A stretch of DNA of 30,127 nucleotides from JBMNHG01 sp045627705 (lineage in GTDB: Bacteria; Verrucomicrobiota; Kiritimatiellia; RFP12; JBMNHG01), in the NCBI GenBank assembly GCA_045627705.1, contig JAZQOE010000085.1:1-30127 (forward strand), read 5' to 3'. The notes below the pieces were generated by a model that was not told where the DNA came from, did no database searches, and was given only the letters and a program-made list of their open reading frames with translations. Both the position numbers and the translations under genes were made by a program. This document shows, one piece after another, positions 1-7,629 of the stretch (position 1 is its first letter; the number at the start of each line of letters is the position of its first letter).

Positions 1-87
1 ACCGCATGCTTCGCGGACAGACTGCGCCGCGAGGATGTGGCCAAGATGCACGGGATTGAACGTGCCGCCAAAAATGCCGATTTTCAT
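1..87 (-). CDS. nadD: Nicotinate-nucleotide adenylyltransferase, N-terminal part only (cut by window edge)
   Basis: The reverse strand encodes 29 codons beginning MKIGIFGGTFNPVHLGH and running off the window edge. This is the family's nucleotide-binding opening: the GGTFNPVH segment followed by GH is the (H/T)xGH-type signature of nucleotidyltransferases. The enzyme adenylylates nicotinate mononucleotide to deamido-NAD in cytoplasmic NAD synthesis. The ATG is the complement of 85-87, with no strong Shine-Dalgarno sequence. A related cytidylyl- or pantetheine-phosphate adenylyltransferase shares this fold, but the exact FGGTFNPVHLGH string is typical of NadD. The gene is divergent from the histidine phosphatase at 432. 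The C-terminal part lies outside the window. Confidence 0.85.
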   Translation of the reverse strand, partial: MKIGIFGGTFNPVHLGHILAAQSVREACG

Positions 88-160
88 GACAAGTCACAAC
101 TGGCGACACCATGTTTCCATGGCATCGCCCACCCCAGACAAAGGTGATTAAAAGACTGAT

Positions 161-189
161 ATTCTATCGAAATGACATACACGAAACAA
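161..189 (-). promoter_or_regulatory. Candidate sigma-70-type promoter for nadD
   Basis: On the reverse strand TTGTTT (complement of 184-189) is followed by a 17-nt spacer and TAGAAT (complement of 161-166). It would start transcription about 65-70 nt upstream of the nadD ATG. The match is by eye only, and the -35 box is weak. Confidence 0.4.
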
Positions 190-319
190 GGGGTGCTTCC
201 GTTAATGCGCCCGAAAACTCCATCGGATGTCGGTTCCTAAACTTGAAATTGCGATTTTTTATTCCCAGTGGTTCACATTTGACCTCAATGCTTGTATTCT
301 GATTAACTTTACGCAGTTT

Positions 320-365
320 CTTTGTTTATTCGCAAATTCTTGTTTTGGGACTTTGCGAAACAAAG
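320..365. promoter_or_regulatory. Imperfect inverted repeat in the nadD / histidine-phosphatase divergent intergenic region
   Basis: The 344-bp stretch 88-431 holds no convincing gene and is AT-richer than its surroundings. Within it CTTTGTTT(att)CGCAAA at 320-336 is mirrored by CTTTGCGAAACAAAG at 351-365, separated by 14 nt. The left arm carries a 3-nt interruption. It lies about 65-110 nt upstream of the TTG start at 432, so it could be an operator or a 5'-leader stem. No known binding motif was recognised. Confidence 0.35.
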
Positions 366-431
366 GAAGCGTTATCATGCGTATCAGTGATTGATTTGGC
401 AAAACCCGCATAAGTTGAAAGAAAAGAGCAA

Positions 432-1160
432 TTGAAATTACTGATTATCAGGCACGGCGATCCAGACTACAGCATTGACTCGCTTACCGAAAAAGGGTGG
501 CGCGAGGCGGAAATGCTTGCGGAACGCATGGCATCCATGAAGGTCGATGCGTACTATGTCTCTCCATTGGGCAGGGCGCGTGACACGGCGTCGCTAACGC
601 TTGGGCGCGTTGGGATGTCCGCGACGACTTGCCAGTGGCTGCGCGAATTTACACCGCCTGTTCGCCATCCGTCCGATCCAGATCACCCCAGTATCGCATG
701 GGATTGGCTTCCGATGGAATGGACGACCGATACGCGCTTTTTCGACCGTGACCACTGGTGCGATCCCGATTGCATGCGCGAGGGGAATGTCGGCGAAGAG
801 GCGCGCAAGGTTGCATGCGGACTTGATGAAGTGCTTGCCGCGCATGGTTACCGCCGCGATGGCGAAATCTATCGCGCGGAAGAACCGGGCAATGGGACGA
901 TCGCCATGTTCTGTCACTTCGGCGTCGAGTGCGTGATGCTCTGGCACTTGCTTGGAATTTCGCCGATGGCGCTGTGGCATGGCATGTGCGCCGCGCCAAC
1001 TTCGGTTACTACGCTTGTGACAGAGGAACGCCAGTCAGGTATCGTGCGCTTCCGCATGACGTCTTTCGGCGATACCTCCCATCTCGCCATCCATGGCGAG
1101 CCGCCAGCGTTCGCCGGTCGATTCCGAGAATGTTTCATGAACGACTACGAGCGTGCGTAA
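432..1160 (+). CDS. Histidine phosphatase (phosphoglycerate-mutase-like) family protein
   Basis: A 242-residue protein starting MKLLIIRHGDPDYSIDSLTEKG. The RHG motif at about residues 7-9 carries the phosphate-accepting histidine of the histidine phosphatase superfamily. YYVSPLGRARDTA is the usual second block (SxxxRAxxTA), and CHFGVE at about residue 160 supplies the second catalytic histidine. These cytoplasmic enzymes dephosphorylate sugars, nucleotides or proteins through a phosphohistidine; the substrate cannot be told here. The start is a TTG preceded by a purine-rich AAAGAAAAGAG stretch, chosen because the conserved motif begins almost at once. It is followed after 127 nt by rlmB on the same strand. 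No signal peptide is seen. Confidence 0.85.
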   Translation: MKLLIIRHGDPDYSIDSLTEKGWREAEMLAERMASMKVDAYYVSPLGRARDTASLTLGRVGMSATTCQWLREFTPPVRHPSDPDHPSIAWDWLPMEWTTDTRFFDRDHWCDPDCMREGNVGEEARKVACGLDEVLAAHGYRRDGEIYRAEEPGNGTIAMFCHFGVECVMLWHLLGISPMALWHGMCAAPTSVTTLVTEERQSGIVRFRMTSFGDTSHLAIHGEPPAFAGRFRECFMNDYERA

Positions 1161-1287
1161 ATGGGATGCGGCGGTTCGGTCGATTCGATCATCTCGACAT
1201 GGTCGATGTGTGGTTGCACCTCCTGTTTGATGGCAGCGAGGTAAGAGGTAAAAGGGCACGGGTGGAAAAAAGAACAGGGAAGCACTT

Positions 1288-2157
1288 ATGAAGCAGAATC
1301 AGAAATTCGGGAAGCATTCGGATAACGAACACGTGAAGCAGCAGCGTCGCTGGAAGGAAAAGGAATCCTGGCAGCGAAAGGGTCAGGGCGGCGCGCCGCA
1401 AGGCGGTGCCGATGCGCATGGCGACTGGATTTATGGGCGTCGTCCGGTACTCGAGGCCCTGCGCGCCAACCGCCGTCACTTCTACCAGATTTGCTTCGCG
1501 GATGGCGCCGACGACGCAGCGGGAATCGCAGAGATCCGCGCCATCGCCGAATCGCGTGGCGTGAATTTCAAGTCAACATCGCGTGACGAGCTGGACGCCC
1601 TTGCACAAGGCGGGAACCACCAGGGTGTCGCGCTTCGCGTGGGCGGATTCCCGTATGTCGGCTTCGACCAGATTCTGCACGATGTCCGCGAGAATCCCCA
1701 GGCCATCATCCTTGCGCTCGATCATATCTCCGACCCGCAAAATGTCGGCTCGCTGCTGCGTTCCGCAGATGCGGCGGGCATTGCAGGCGTGATTATCCCA
1801 GAGGACCGCGCGGCCGGCGTTACACCAGCCGCGACACGGGCTTCCGCAGGCGCTTCCGAACACATGCGAGTCGCGAAAGTTGTGAATCTCGCCCGCGCGC
1901 TTCGCGAACTCAAGGAAGAAGGAGCCTGGATCAGCGGGCTGGACGTTGGCGACGATGCCGTGAACTACACCTCGGTCGATCTCACCGGGCGTTGCGTGCT
2001 CGTTGTCGGAAGCGAAGGCGACGGCATTGGGCGCCTTGTGCGCGAGACATGCGACCGCATCGTCTCGATCCCGATGTCAGGCAAGGTTTCATCTCTCAAC
2101 GCGGCGGTCGCGGGCGCCCTCGTAATGTATGAGTGCGTCCGCCAGCGTGGCGTCTAA
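1288..2157 (+). CDS. rlmB: 23S rRNA 2'-O-ribose methyltransferase RlmB (SpoU/TrmH family)
   Basis: A 289-residue SpoU-type methyltransferase that would methylate the 2'-OH of a conserved guanosine (G2251 in E. coli numbering) in 23S rRNA. After a basic, low-complexity extension of about 45 residues, WIYGRRPVLEAL opens the substrate-binding domain. The three SPOUT signatures follow in order: DHISDPQNVGSLLRSADAAG near residue 150, VVGSEGDGIGRLVRE near 240, and IPMSGKVSSLNAAVAGAL near 265. They form the knotted S-adenosylmethionine site. GGGA lies just upstream of the ATG. The stop codon is interleaved with that of the convergent rhomboid gene (shared bases 2154-2157). A TrmH-like tRNA methylase is the alternative, but the GRRPVLEAL start favours RlmB. 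Confidence 0.9.
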   Translation: MKQNQKFGKHSDNEHVKQQRRWKEKESWQRKGQGGAPQGGADAHGDWIYGRRPVLEALRANRRHFYQICFADGADDAAGIAEIRAIAESRGVNFKSTSRDELDALAQGGNHQGVALRVGGFPYVGFDQILHDVRENPQAIILALDHISDPQNVGSLLRSADAAGIAGVIIPEDRAAGVTPAATRASAGASEHMRVAKVVNLARALRELKEEGAWISGLDVGDDAVNYTSVDLTGRCVLVVGSEGDGIGRLVRETCDRIVSIPMSGKVSSLNAAVAGALVMYECVRQRGV

Positions 2158-2837
2158 AACCGCCTTGTCAGCAGAATCAAATCCCTGGAATTTCGGCCAA
2201 GGAAATAGCCCGCCAGGCATCCGAAAATATGCGCGGAATGCGCGATGCCCGCGCCGCGGAGAAGCGGCTCCCCCAGCGTGAGCGCAACCAGCAGCCAAGC
2301 GGAACGGCGTTGCGGCATGATGGCCGCGAGCGCACCCACCAGGCCGCATATTCCAGCCGAGGCGCCGATGCAGACGCCGCGTCCGCCAATCACGCCGCAA
2401 TGGGCGATGAGCCATGACGCGACCTTCGGCATCCATGCGCCTGGCATTTCGTAAAGGCAGTATGCGAATGGTGGCAATGCGATATCCGCGCAAAGCCAGC
2501 CAAGGCCGCCGACTATGCCGCCAAGAAAGAAAATCGCAAGGAAGCGTCGCGTCCCGAAGAAATATTCGACGGCACGCCCGACCGCGAGCAGCGACAAGAC
2601 ATTCAACAGCAGGTGCGAAAGGGAACCGTGCAGGAACATGTAGGTCAGAGGCTGCCAGATGAAACCGGCGAAAAGCAATGGCGCGTGGATGCCGAAGGCG
2701 AGAGTAAACACATCCTCGAAGCTTCGGCCTTCGATAAGCGTCACGCGCCCCGAAAGACACTGGACCATGAAACCGAACAGGCACGCGATGGAAATCCACC
2801 GTGTGCCTGCCATCGGCATCTGTAGCTTGAGGCGCAT
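2154..2837 (-). CDS. Rhomboid-family intramembrane serine protease
   Basis: A 227-residue polytopic membrane protein. WQPLTYMFLHGSLSHLLLNVLSL is the conserved first loop/TM2 block. GASAGICGLVGAL carries the catalytic serine (GxS with a following G), and HSAHIFGCLAGYFLG carries the histidine of the Ser-His dyad. Rhomboids cleave membrane proteins within or near their transmembrane helices in the inner membrane; the substrate is unknown. The ATG sits one base after the TAG of the upstream TPR gene, with AGAGG placed as a ribosome site. Translation is therefore probably coupled to the TPR gene, and the two may function together. Its 3' end overlaps the 3' end of rlmB by 4 nt in convergent orientation. 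Confidence 0.88.
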   Translation of the reverse strand: MRLKLQMPMAGTRWISIACLFGFMVQCLSGRVTLIEGRSFEDVFTLAFGIHAPLLFAGFIWQPLTYMFLHGSLSHLLLNVLSLLAVGRAVEYFFGTRRFLAIFFLGGIVGGLGWLCADIALPPFAYCLYEMPGAWMPKVASWLIAHCGVIGGRGVCIGASAGICGLVGALAAIMPQRRSAWLLVALTLGEPLLRGAGIAHSAHIFGCLAGYFLGRNSRDLILLTRRF

Positions 2838-2838
2838 T

Positions 2839-5118
2839 CTACCTCTTCAGCTTCGCCTCGATGCGCGGGAGGATCTCCTTGACCTTCTCGGCGTAGGGGC
2901 TGGCGGGATACTCGAAGACAAGTTGGCTGGCCTTGTCGTATGCCTTCTGGAATTCGCCGCCGCGATAGGCCACGAGCACCCACTTGAGGAGCATGGCGTC
3001 GAGGAAGGCGGCGTCGGGATAATCCTGGAAAATCTGCTGGAGCAGCTCGCTGGCCTGGCCGTAGTCCTTCATGTCGATGTGGTAGTCGATGACCTTGGCG
3101 AGGGCCTGGCCCGCGAATTCGCTTTCTGGATAGCGCTCGGCGCACTGCTTGTAGGTTTGGATCGCAGGCTCGACGGCCGAGAGCTTGTTGACGTTCGAAT
3201 ACATCGAGATGCGCTGCATAGCCTTCTCCTCGATGCATTCGGCGATGTGGAACTGCGCCTCGGCCTTGGCCATCGACTTCTGGAGACCGAGGACCTGGTT
3301 GAAGACGCTGATCGCTTCGTCGTACTCCTTGTTTTCGAGACGGATCTTCGCGATGCCCATGAGCGCCTGATCGACAAACGGGGAATCGGGATAGAGCGAA
3401 TTGAAGAGGCGGCAGGCGGCCATGGCGGACGGGAAGTCATCGACCACGAGGTGGAGTTCCCACTTCAGGCGGAAGGCCTCCTGGCGGACTTCCGCGGGGA
3501 TGGGAAGCGTCATGCGGACGATGGCATCCACGCGGTCGAGGCCTTCCTTGACCTTGTCTTTCGCGCCGTCCATGAGACCCATGCTGCGGAAGATTCGACC
3601 GAGTTCCAGATAAGCGGCGGCCTCGACGAGGCTCTTGCGGGCGCGGACCACGGCGTCGGAAACGACGTCCTGCGTCGCGCGCGGACGCGTATCGATCGCG
3701 CCGGTCGTGCGGATTACATTCTCGACAAGGCGGGGCTCGGCGCCATTGATGTGGACTTCATCGACATACGTCATGACGATTTCATCGTCGATCGCGGCTG
3801 TGAGCAGGTCATCCGTGCGCTCGACGGGAACGCCATCGACAAGCGTCACAACCTTCACAGAACCGCCAAAACGGCCGGTGCGGACGACCTCGTTCGTGCC
3901 AAGCTCCTTAAGGTGCAGGGTAACCTCGTCGCGGATTTCATACTTGTCCTCCTGCTCCTCCATGAGGCTCGTGAGGTCAACGGTGTTGCCGGTCAATTCA
4001 TCATCGTCCTCCTCCGCCTTGAAGCGGGAGACGACTCGCACCTGGACTTCATCCGCCTTGTCGGACACATCGCAATCCGCATCCTGGACGAGCACGAAGA
4101 GCGGTTGGTCGAGGAAGGCCGCGGTAGCCTCGGTCTCATGGTCGCCAAGCGTGAACGTCGCCGAAGCGGTGGAGACGACCTTCACCTCCGCATTCTTGGG
4201 AACGTTTGGCGTACCATCCTGGATGGTTGCATCGACGTAGAGCGTCTTGATAGTGTCGCCGCCAGTGATCGAGAGCACGTTGTCGCCAGGCTTGGGCGTT
4301 CCGATCTCGGTGGGGATGGAGCCGATGAAGACATCCGAGCCGGAGGTGAGCGGGAAGCACTCGACTTCCTCCTTGTCGCCGCGCGAGGACTCGAGCGAAA
4401 CGGAGATCTTCTTGCCGAGGTTGAAGAGGATTGGAAGATCGGCATCCTGGATCTTCACGTAGAAGCGACGGCCAGCCTCGGCGAACTGCGTCTGCGGGCT
4501 GTCGGCGTCGATGAACGTGCCCACCATGCCAAGCGCTTCGATGGCGCGGCTCCAGTTGCCCTGCGCGAAGTGGCACATGCCGATGTAGTAGTAGGACTGG
4601 TTTGCCCAGACGGTGTTGGGGAATTGCGTCGTTATGCGGCGGAGGATCGGGAACGCCGCACCGTACTGGCGCATGTTGAAGTACGCGGTACCCATGAGGT
4701 AAAGCGACTCGAGGAGAAGCTCGCGATCGGCGACGCCGAGCTCCTTGTCGGGCTGTTCGATGGCCTTGACCTGGTTCAAGTAGGCGATGGCCTTGGGCTG
4801 GTCGCTCTTTTCGATGTAGTGCTTGCCGAGTGCGATCGCGGCCTGGAAGCGGACGCGGCTGGCGGGGAACTGCTCGAGGACATTCTCGAGCATGCGGACA
4901 CCGCGCTCCTCGTCGTTCGCCTCAAGCAACTCGCAAGCCTTGCTGTAAAGACGGCTGGCTTCGAGATCGGCGGAACCAAGTCCCTCGCCACCCTCGCCTC
5001 GCGCCGCGCCACGACGGCTGCGGCGCTCGGAGCGCTGCGCCAAGGCATCAGTGGCGACAAGCACCGCCAGTCCCACGCAGAGCAGGCTAAGAAAATTCCT
5101 CATTCGTGCATTCATCAT
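2839..5118 (-). CDS. Secreted tetratricopeptide-repeat protein with a central beta-rich domain
   Basis: A 759-residue protein. The N-terminus MRNFLSLLCVGLAVLVATDALAQ (methionines at residues 1, 2 and 6 are all possible starts) is a signal peptide ending ALAQ, so export to the periplasm is expected. Residues about 50-210 and 490-755 are helical repeats of TPR type with typical spacing (for example AFPILRRITTQFPNTVWANQ and AISVFNQVLGL). Between them, about 220-480, is a beta-rich segment with strings such as LFVLVQDADCDVSDKADEV and GTNEVVRTGRFGGSV. These resemble the DxDxN/ETG...TGxF beta-sandwich repeats of surface proteins; that resemblance is from memory and tentative. It is likely a periplasmic or outer-membrane-associated scaffold. 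AAAGGA precedes the start. The rhomboid gene follows immediately. Confidence 0.82.
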   Translation of the reverse strand: MMNARMRNFLSLLCVGLAVLVATDALAQRSERRSRRGAARGEGGEGLGSADLEASRLYSKACELLEANDEERGVRMLENVLEQFPASRVRFQAAIALGKHYIEKSDQPKAIAYLNQVKAIEQPDKELGVADRELLLESLYLMGTAYFNMRQYGAAFPILRRITTQFPNTVWANQSYYYIGMCHFAQGNWSRAIEALGMVGTFIDADSPQTQFAEAGRRFYVKIQDADLPILFNLGKKISVSLESSRGDKEEVECFPLTSGSDVFIGSIPTEIGTPKPGDNVLSITGGDTIKTLYVDATIQDGTPNVPKNAEVKVVSTASATFTLGDHETEATAAFLDQPLFVLVQDADCDVSDKADEVQVRVVSRFKAEEDDDELTGNTVDLTSLMEEQEDKYEIRDEVTLHLKELGTNEVVRTGRFGGSVKVVTLVDGVPVERTDDLLTAAIDDEIVMTYVDEVHINGAEPRLVENVIRTTGAIDTRPRATQDVVSDAVVRARKSLVEAAAYLELGRIFRSMGLMDGAKDKVKEGLDRVDAIVRMTLPIPAEVRQEAFRLKWELHLVVDDFPSAMAACRLFNSLYPDSPFVDQALMGIAKIRLENKEYDEAISVFNQVLGLQKSMAKAEAQFHIAECIEEKAMQRISMYSNVNKLSAVEPAIQTYKQCAERYPESEFAGQALAKVIDYHIDMKDYGQASELLQQIFQDYPDAAFLDAMLLKWVLVAYRGGEFQKAYDKASQLVFEYPASPYAEKVKEILPRIEAKLKR

Positions 5119-5310
5119 TCGGTCCTTTCAAACAAGCACAACGCGGCGATACCGCATGGCATTGTAAAGGCAGAGAGCAGAAAACATGCCGTACGCCAAA
5201 ATTGTCTGGTAAGGTTAGCAGAAACGGAACGTGGTTGGCAACAGTCTGTGGTTGTTCGGCGACAAATACTGCTTCGGCATGGGCGGGCAAACGCGATCGC
5301 GGAATAAGCA

Positions 5311-5344
5311 AACAAGGCGGCCGCCAATCGGCGGCCGCCTTGTT
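5311..5344 (-). terminator. Rho-independent-type hairpin downstream of efp
   Basis: A perfect 15-bp inverted repeat (5311-5325 and 5330-5344, arm AACAAGGCGGCCGCC) has a 4-nt loop. Read on the reverse strand it lies 26 nt after the efp stop and is followed by a T-rich stretch (TTGTTTGCTTATT, counting the end of the arm). It should end efp transcripts and separate efp from the TPR gene. The remainder of the 252-bp gap (5119-5370) must contain the TPR-gene promoter, but I saw no convincing -35/-10 pair. Confidence 0.85.
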
Positions 5345-5370
5345 TTCAAAGATGACAATCCGAAACCGAA

Positions 5371-5934
5371 TCAATGGACGCGGTCAAGGTACTCGCCGGT
5401 GCGGGTATCGACGCGGATCATGTCGCCCTCGTTCACGAAAAGGGGAACGGGAAGCTCGAAGCCGCCTTCGAGGGTTGCTGGCTTCATGACCTTGCCTGTC
5501 GCAGTGTTTCCACGGGCGCCGGGCTCGCATTTCACGACCTTGCGCTCGACGAAGTTTGGAAGCGTGACTTCGATCGCCTGGCTACGGAAGAAGAGCGCCT
5601 CGCACTCCATGTCGTCCGTCAGGAAGAAGCGGTTCTGGCCGAGGACGTCGGCGGAAATCGTGACCTCGGAGTAGTCTTCGTCGTCGGAGAAGATGTAGTT
5701 CTCGCCGTCGGCATACGAGAAGTGGAGGGTCTTGTTGGTCAGCTCGGGCTTGTCGAAGCTGTCGCCGGAACGATAGCTGCGGCTCTGGGTGGTGCCGTTC
5801 AGCATGTTCTTCATCTTGCAGTTGTAGATGGCCTGGCCCTTGCCGGGCTTGCTGAACTCGAAGTCGGTGATAATCCAGGGCTGATCGTCAATCTGGATCT
5901 TTAGACCCTTGCGGAGATCGGAAGCGGTGTACAT
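5371..5934 (-). CDS. efp: Elongation factor P
   Basis: A 187-residue EF-P, the usual family length, with a KOW-like N-terminal domain followed by two OB-fold domains. EF-P binds between the P and E sites of the ribosome and relieves stalling at consecutive prolines. The modified loop reads FSKPGKGQA near residues 28-36, so a lysine occupies the position that is beta-lysylated in E. coli; rhamnosylated EF-Ps carry arginine instead. No modification enzyme (EpmA/EpmB) is in this window. The C-terminus GDMIRVDTRTGEYLDRV is the classic family ending. GAGGA precedes the ATG by about 6 nt. A strong terminator follows, so efp is probably monocistronic. Confidence 0.96.
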   Translation of the reverse strand: MYTASDLRKGLKIQIDDQPWIITDFEFSKPGKGQAIYNCKMKNMLNGTTQSRSYRSGDSFDKPELTNKTLHFSYADGENYIFSDDEDYSEVTISADVLGQNRFFLTDDMECEALFFRSQAIEVTLPNFVERKVVKCEPGARGNTATGKVMKPATLEGGFELPVPLFVNEGDMIRVDTRTGEYLDRVH

Positions 5935-6149
5935 TGGAATCCTCTTGCGTGATTAGAAGCACCCTCGGACAGCGCATCCCAAACGCACGCATCCGTAGGT
6001 AAGTGGGGGTTGAGGATACTCTTCTCGACGATGGATTTCAATCGATTTCACCGCGTTGGAATTTTCAAGTTTGAATTTCCGCATTTACCGATATACCCGT
6101 TCAGTATAAAATGGATGAACAATCATTTTCATCGTCCAGGAGTAAATCA

Positions 6150-6662
6150 ATGGCAAACGATACCTGTCCATGTGGCAGCGGGCTTCCTTTCGAAGAATGC
6201 TGCGAACCAATCTTGATCGGCAAGAAGCAGGCCCCCACTGCGGCGGCCCTGATGCGCGCCCGCTATGCGGCATACGCGCTTGCGGATATCGACTTCCTCT
6301 TTAACAGTTCCGGCCCACGCGTGCGCCGCGAGTTCGATGCCGCCGGCAGCAAGAAGTGGGCGGAGTCCGCCGAGTGGACTGGCATGGAAATCATCTCGAC
6401 CGAAGGCGGCGAGGAAAATGACGAGACCGGTATCGTGGAATTTGTCGCCCACTACTCTGTCAAGGACCAGAACTTCGACCATCACGAGCGTTCCGAGTTC
6501 GCGAAGATCAAGGGCGAGTGGCGCTTCATCGACGGCAAGATCATCGGGCCCCAGCCGATCCGCCGAGAAGAGCCACGCATCGGACGCAACGATCCCTGCC
6601 CGTGCGGAAGCGGCCTCAAGTACAAGAAGTGCTGCATGCTCAAGGCCAAGGCCGATGCCTAG
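6150..6662 (+). CDS. YchJ-family protein with two SEC-C zinc motifs
   Basis: A 170-residue protein of YchJ (UPF0225) architecture. An N-terminal SEC-C motif CPCGSGLPFEECC leads into PTAAALMRARYAAYALADIDF. A central alpha/beta domain with GEWRFIDG follows, then a second C-terminal SEC-C motif CPCGSGLKYKKCC. The cysteine pairs should bind zinc. The family is cytoplasmic and functionally uncharacterised; SEC-C tails elsewhere mediate protein contacts, as in SecA. I chose ATG 6150, not an upstream in-frame ATG at 6111, because AGGAG at 6138-6142 is well placed and the conserved CPCGSG begins within a few residues. Its 3' end overlaps the next gene by 8 nt. Confidence 0.9.
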   Translation: MANDTCPCGSGLPFEECCEPILIGKKQAPTAAALMRARYAAYALADIDFLFNSSGPRVRREFDAAGSKKWAESAEWTGMEIISTEGGEENDETGIVEFVAHYSVKDQNFDHHERSEFAKIKGEWRFIDGKIIGPQPIRREEPRIGRNDPCPCGSGLKYKKCCMLKAKADA

Positions 6663-7593
6663 CCGTGTGATCAGCGCAGATGGCGAATGGCGCATCGAAC
6701 AGGATGGACACCATTCGCTTACGGTCGCGTGCGCGTCGCATGATGCGCACGCGATTGCTTTCAAGCGCTCGCGGTCGCGCATTTCCATGCGCTTCCACAT
6801 GCGTCGCGACGACGCAGGCGAAATCCCCGCGTCGGCAACGATTGAATGGCGCCACCCACGCGGCGCCGATGCGTCGGTAGGAAGGCCGGATGGCGGATTC
6901 CAGCGTTCGCCGATTCTTTCGATGTCGTCACTTCCATTCCCCGCGTTACTGCGCCATGCCCACGGACGCATCGCACTTTTCGCATGCGATGATCCAACAA
7001 TCGGCCCAGCGCAACGCGCAATCGGCCTTGGCCGCGACGGCACGCCTCGCTGGACGCTCGGACTTCCCTTCCGCAAATCGCGCGGTGGCGGAGCATCGAC
7101 GCCCTGGATCCATTTCTATGTCGCGCCTTCGCCATGCCAGCTGCTAAACGCAATCGTGGCGGATCCTCCAGCATCCGGCGCGGCAGATGCGATCCGACAT
7201 GCGCTTTCGATTCCGCGCGATGGCGGGATGACAGACGCCGCGGTTCTCGCCGCTGATTTCATGTCGCGACAGGCCGACGAAGAGAAATGGATCCGTTGCG
7301 AACCTGGCGAGTATGCGACCGTCGTGAAACGCTTCGGCACCACTTGGATTGCCGCCTCGCTGAACGGCGCCCGCCAGCGGGTGCAGACGCTCCTGCTCGA
7401 TTTCCTCCCGCCTGGCGTCGCATTCGACATGGATGGAGAATGCGACGATCCTTCGAAATGCCTCGCGCATCCGCTGCCATCCGATCCTTCGGTCCTGCCT
7501 CCTCCTGGCACTCCTTGGACGAGAACCGACAAGGTTTCCATTTCGATGGCCAAGCATGGCGGGTGCGTTGTTGCGCTCATCCCGCGCGACTGA
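6655..7593 (+). CDS. Unrecognised protein, possibly two beta-sandwich domains
   Basis: A 312-residue open frame starting at ATG 6655, inside the end of the YchJ-like gene (8-nt overlap). It is followed 36 nt later by the penicillin-binding protein gene, so co-transcription is likely. No signal peptide or membrane segment is seen. The C-terminal third (WIRCEPGEYATVVKRFG, then TTWIAASLNGARQRVQTLLL and DFLPPGV) recalls the small C-terminal beta-sandwich of GH97 glycosidases. No glycosidase barrel or catalytic residues can be placed, and the N-terminal part is not recognised. It could be a lineage-specific protein or a remnant of a larger enzyme. Codon use looks like that of neighbouring genes, which supports it being a real coding region. 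Confidence 0.7.
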   Translation: MPSRVISADGEWRIEQDGHHSLTVACASHDAHAIAFKRSRSRISMRFHMRRDDAGEIPASATIEWRHPRGADASVGRPDGGFQRSPILSMSSLPFPALLRHAHGRIALFACDDPTIGPAQRAIGLGRDGTPRWTLGLPFRKSRGGGASTPWIHFYVAPSPCQLLNAIVADPPASGAADAIRHALSIPRDGGMTDAAVLAADFMSRQADEEKWIRCEPGEYATVVKRFGTTWIAASLNGARQRVQTLLLDFLPPGVAFDMDGECDDPSKCLAHPLPSDPSVLPPPGTPWTRTDKVSISMAKHGGCVVALIPRD

Positions 7594-7629
7594 TTCCCAT
7601 TCCGCGGCGACTCCACATCTTCATCGCAA

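Noticed and set aside
111..302. 63-codon open frame in the nadD/histidine-phosphatase gap
   Set aside because: No ribosome site, no domain, and it covers the candidate nadD promoter on the other strand.
1385..1410. GGCGGCGCGCCGCAAGG in rlmB as a further KNGAP element
   Set aside because: It reads GGAPQGG and lacks the A/T flanks; only the common GGCGCGCC core is shared.
2659..5307. Very long open frame on the plus strand opposite the TPR gene, and similar long frames opposite the PBP, comM, ligA and antiporter genes
   Set aside because: They mirror the codon periodicity of strong genes on the other strand, have no recognisable domains and overlap genes with clear motifs and ribosome sites. 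They are shadows of GC-rich coding sequence.
6102..6111. TATAAAAT before the YchJ-like gene as a promoter
   Set aside because: No -35 box at acceptable spacing could be found, so it is not listed as a feature.
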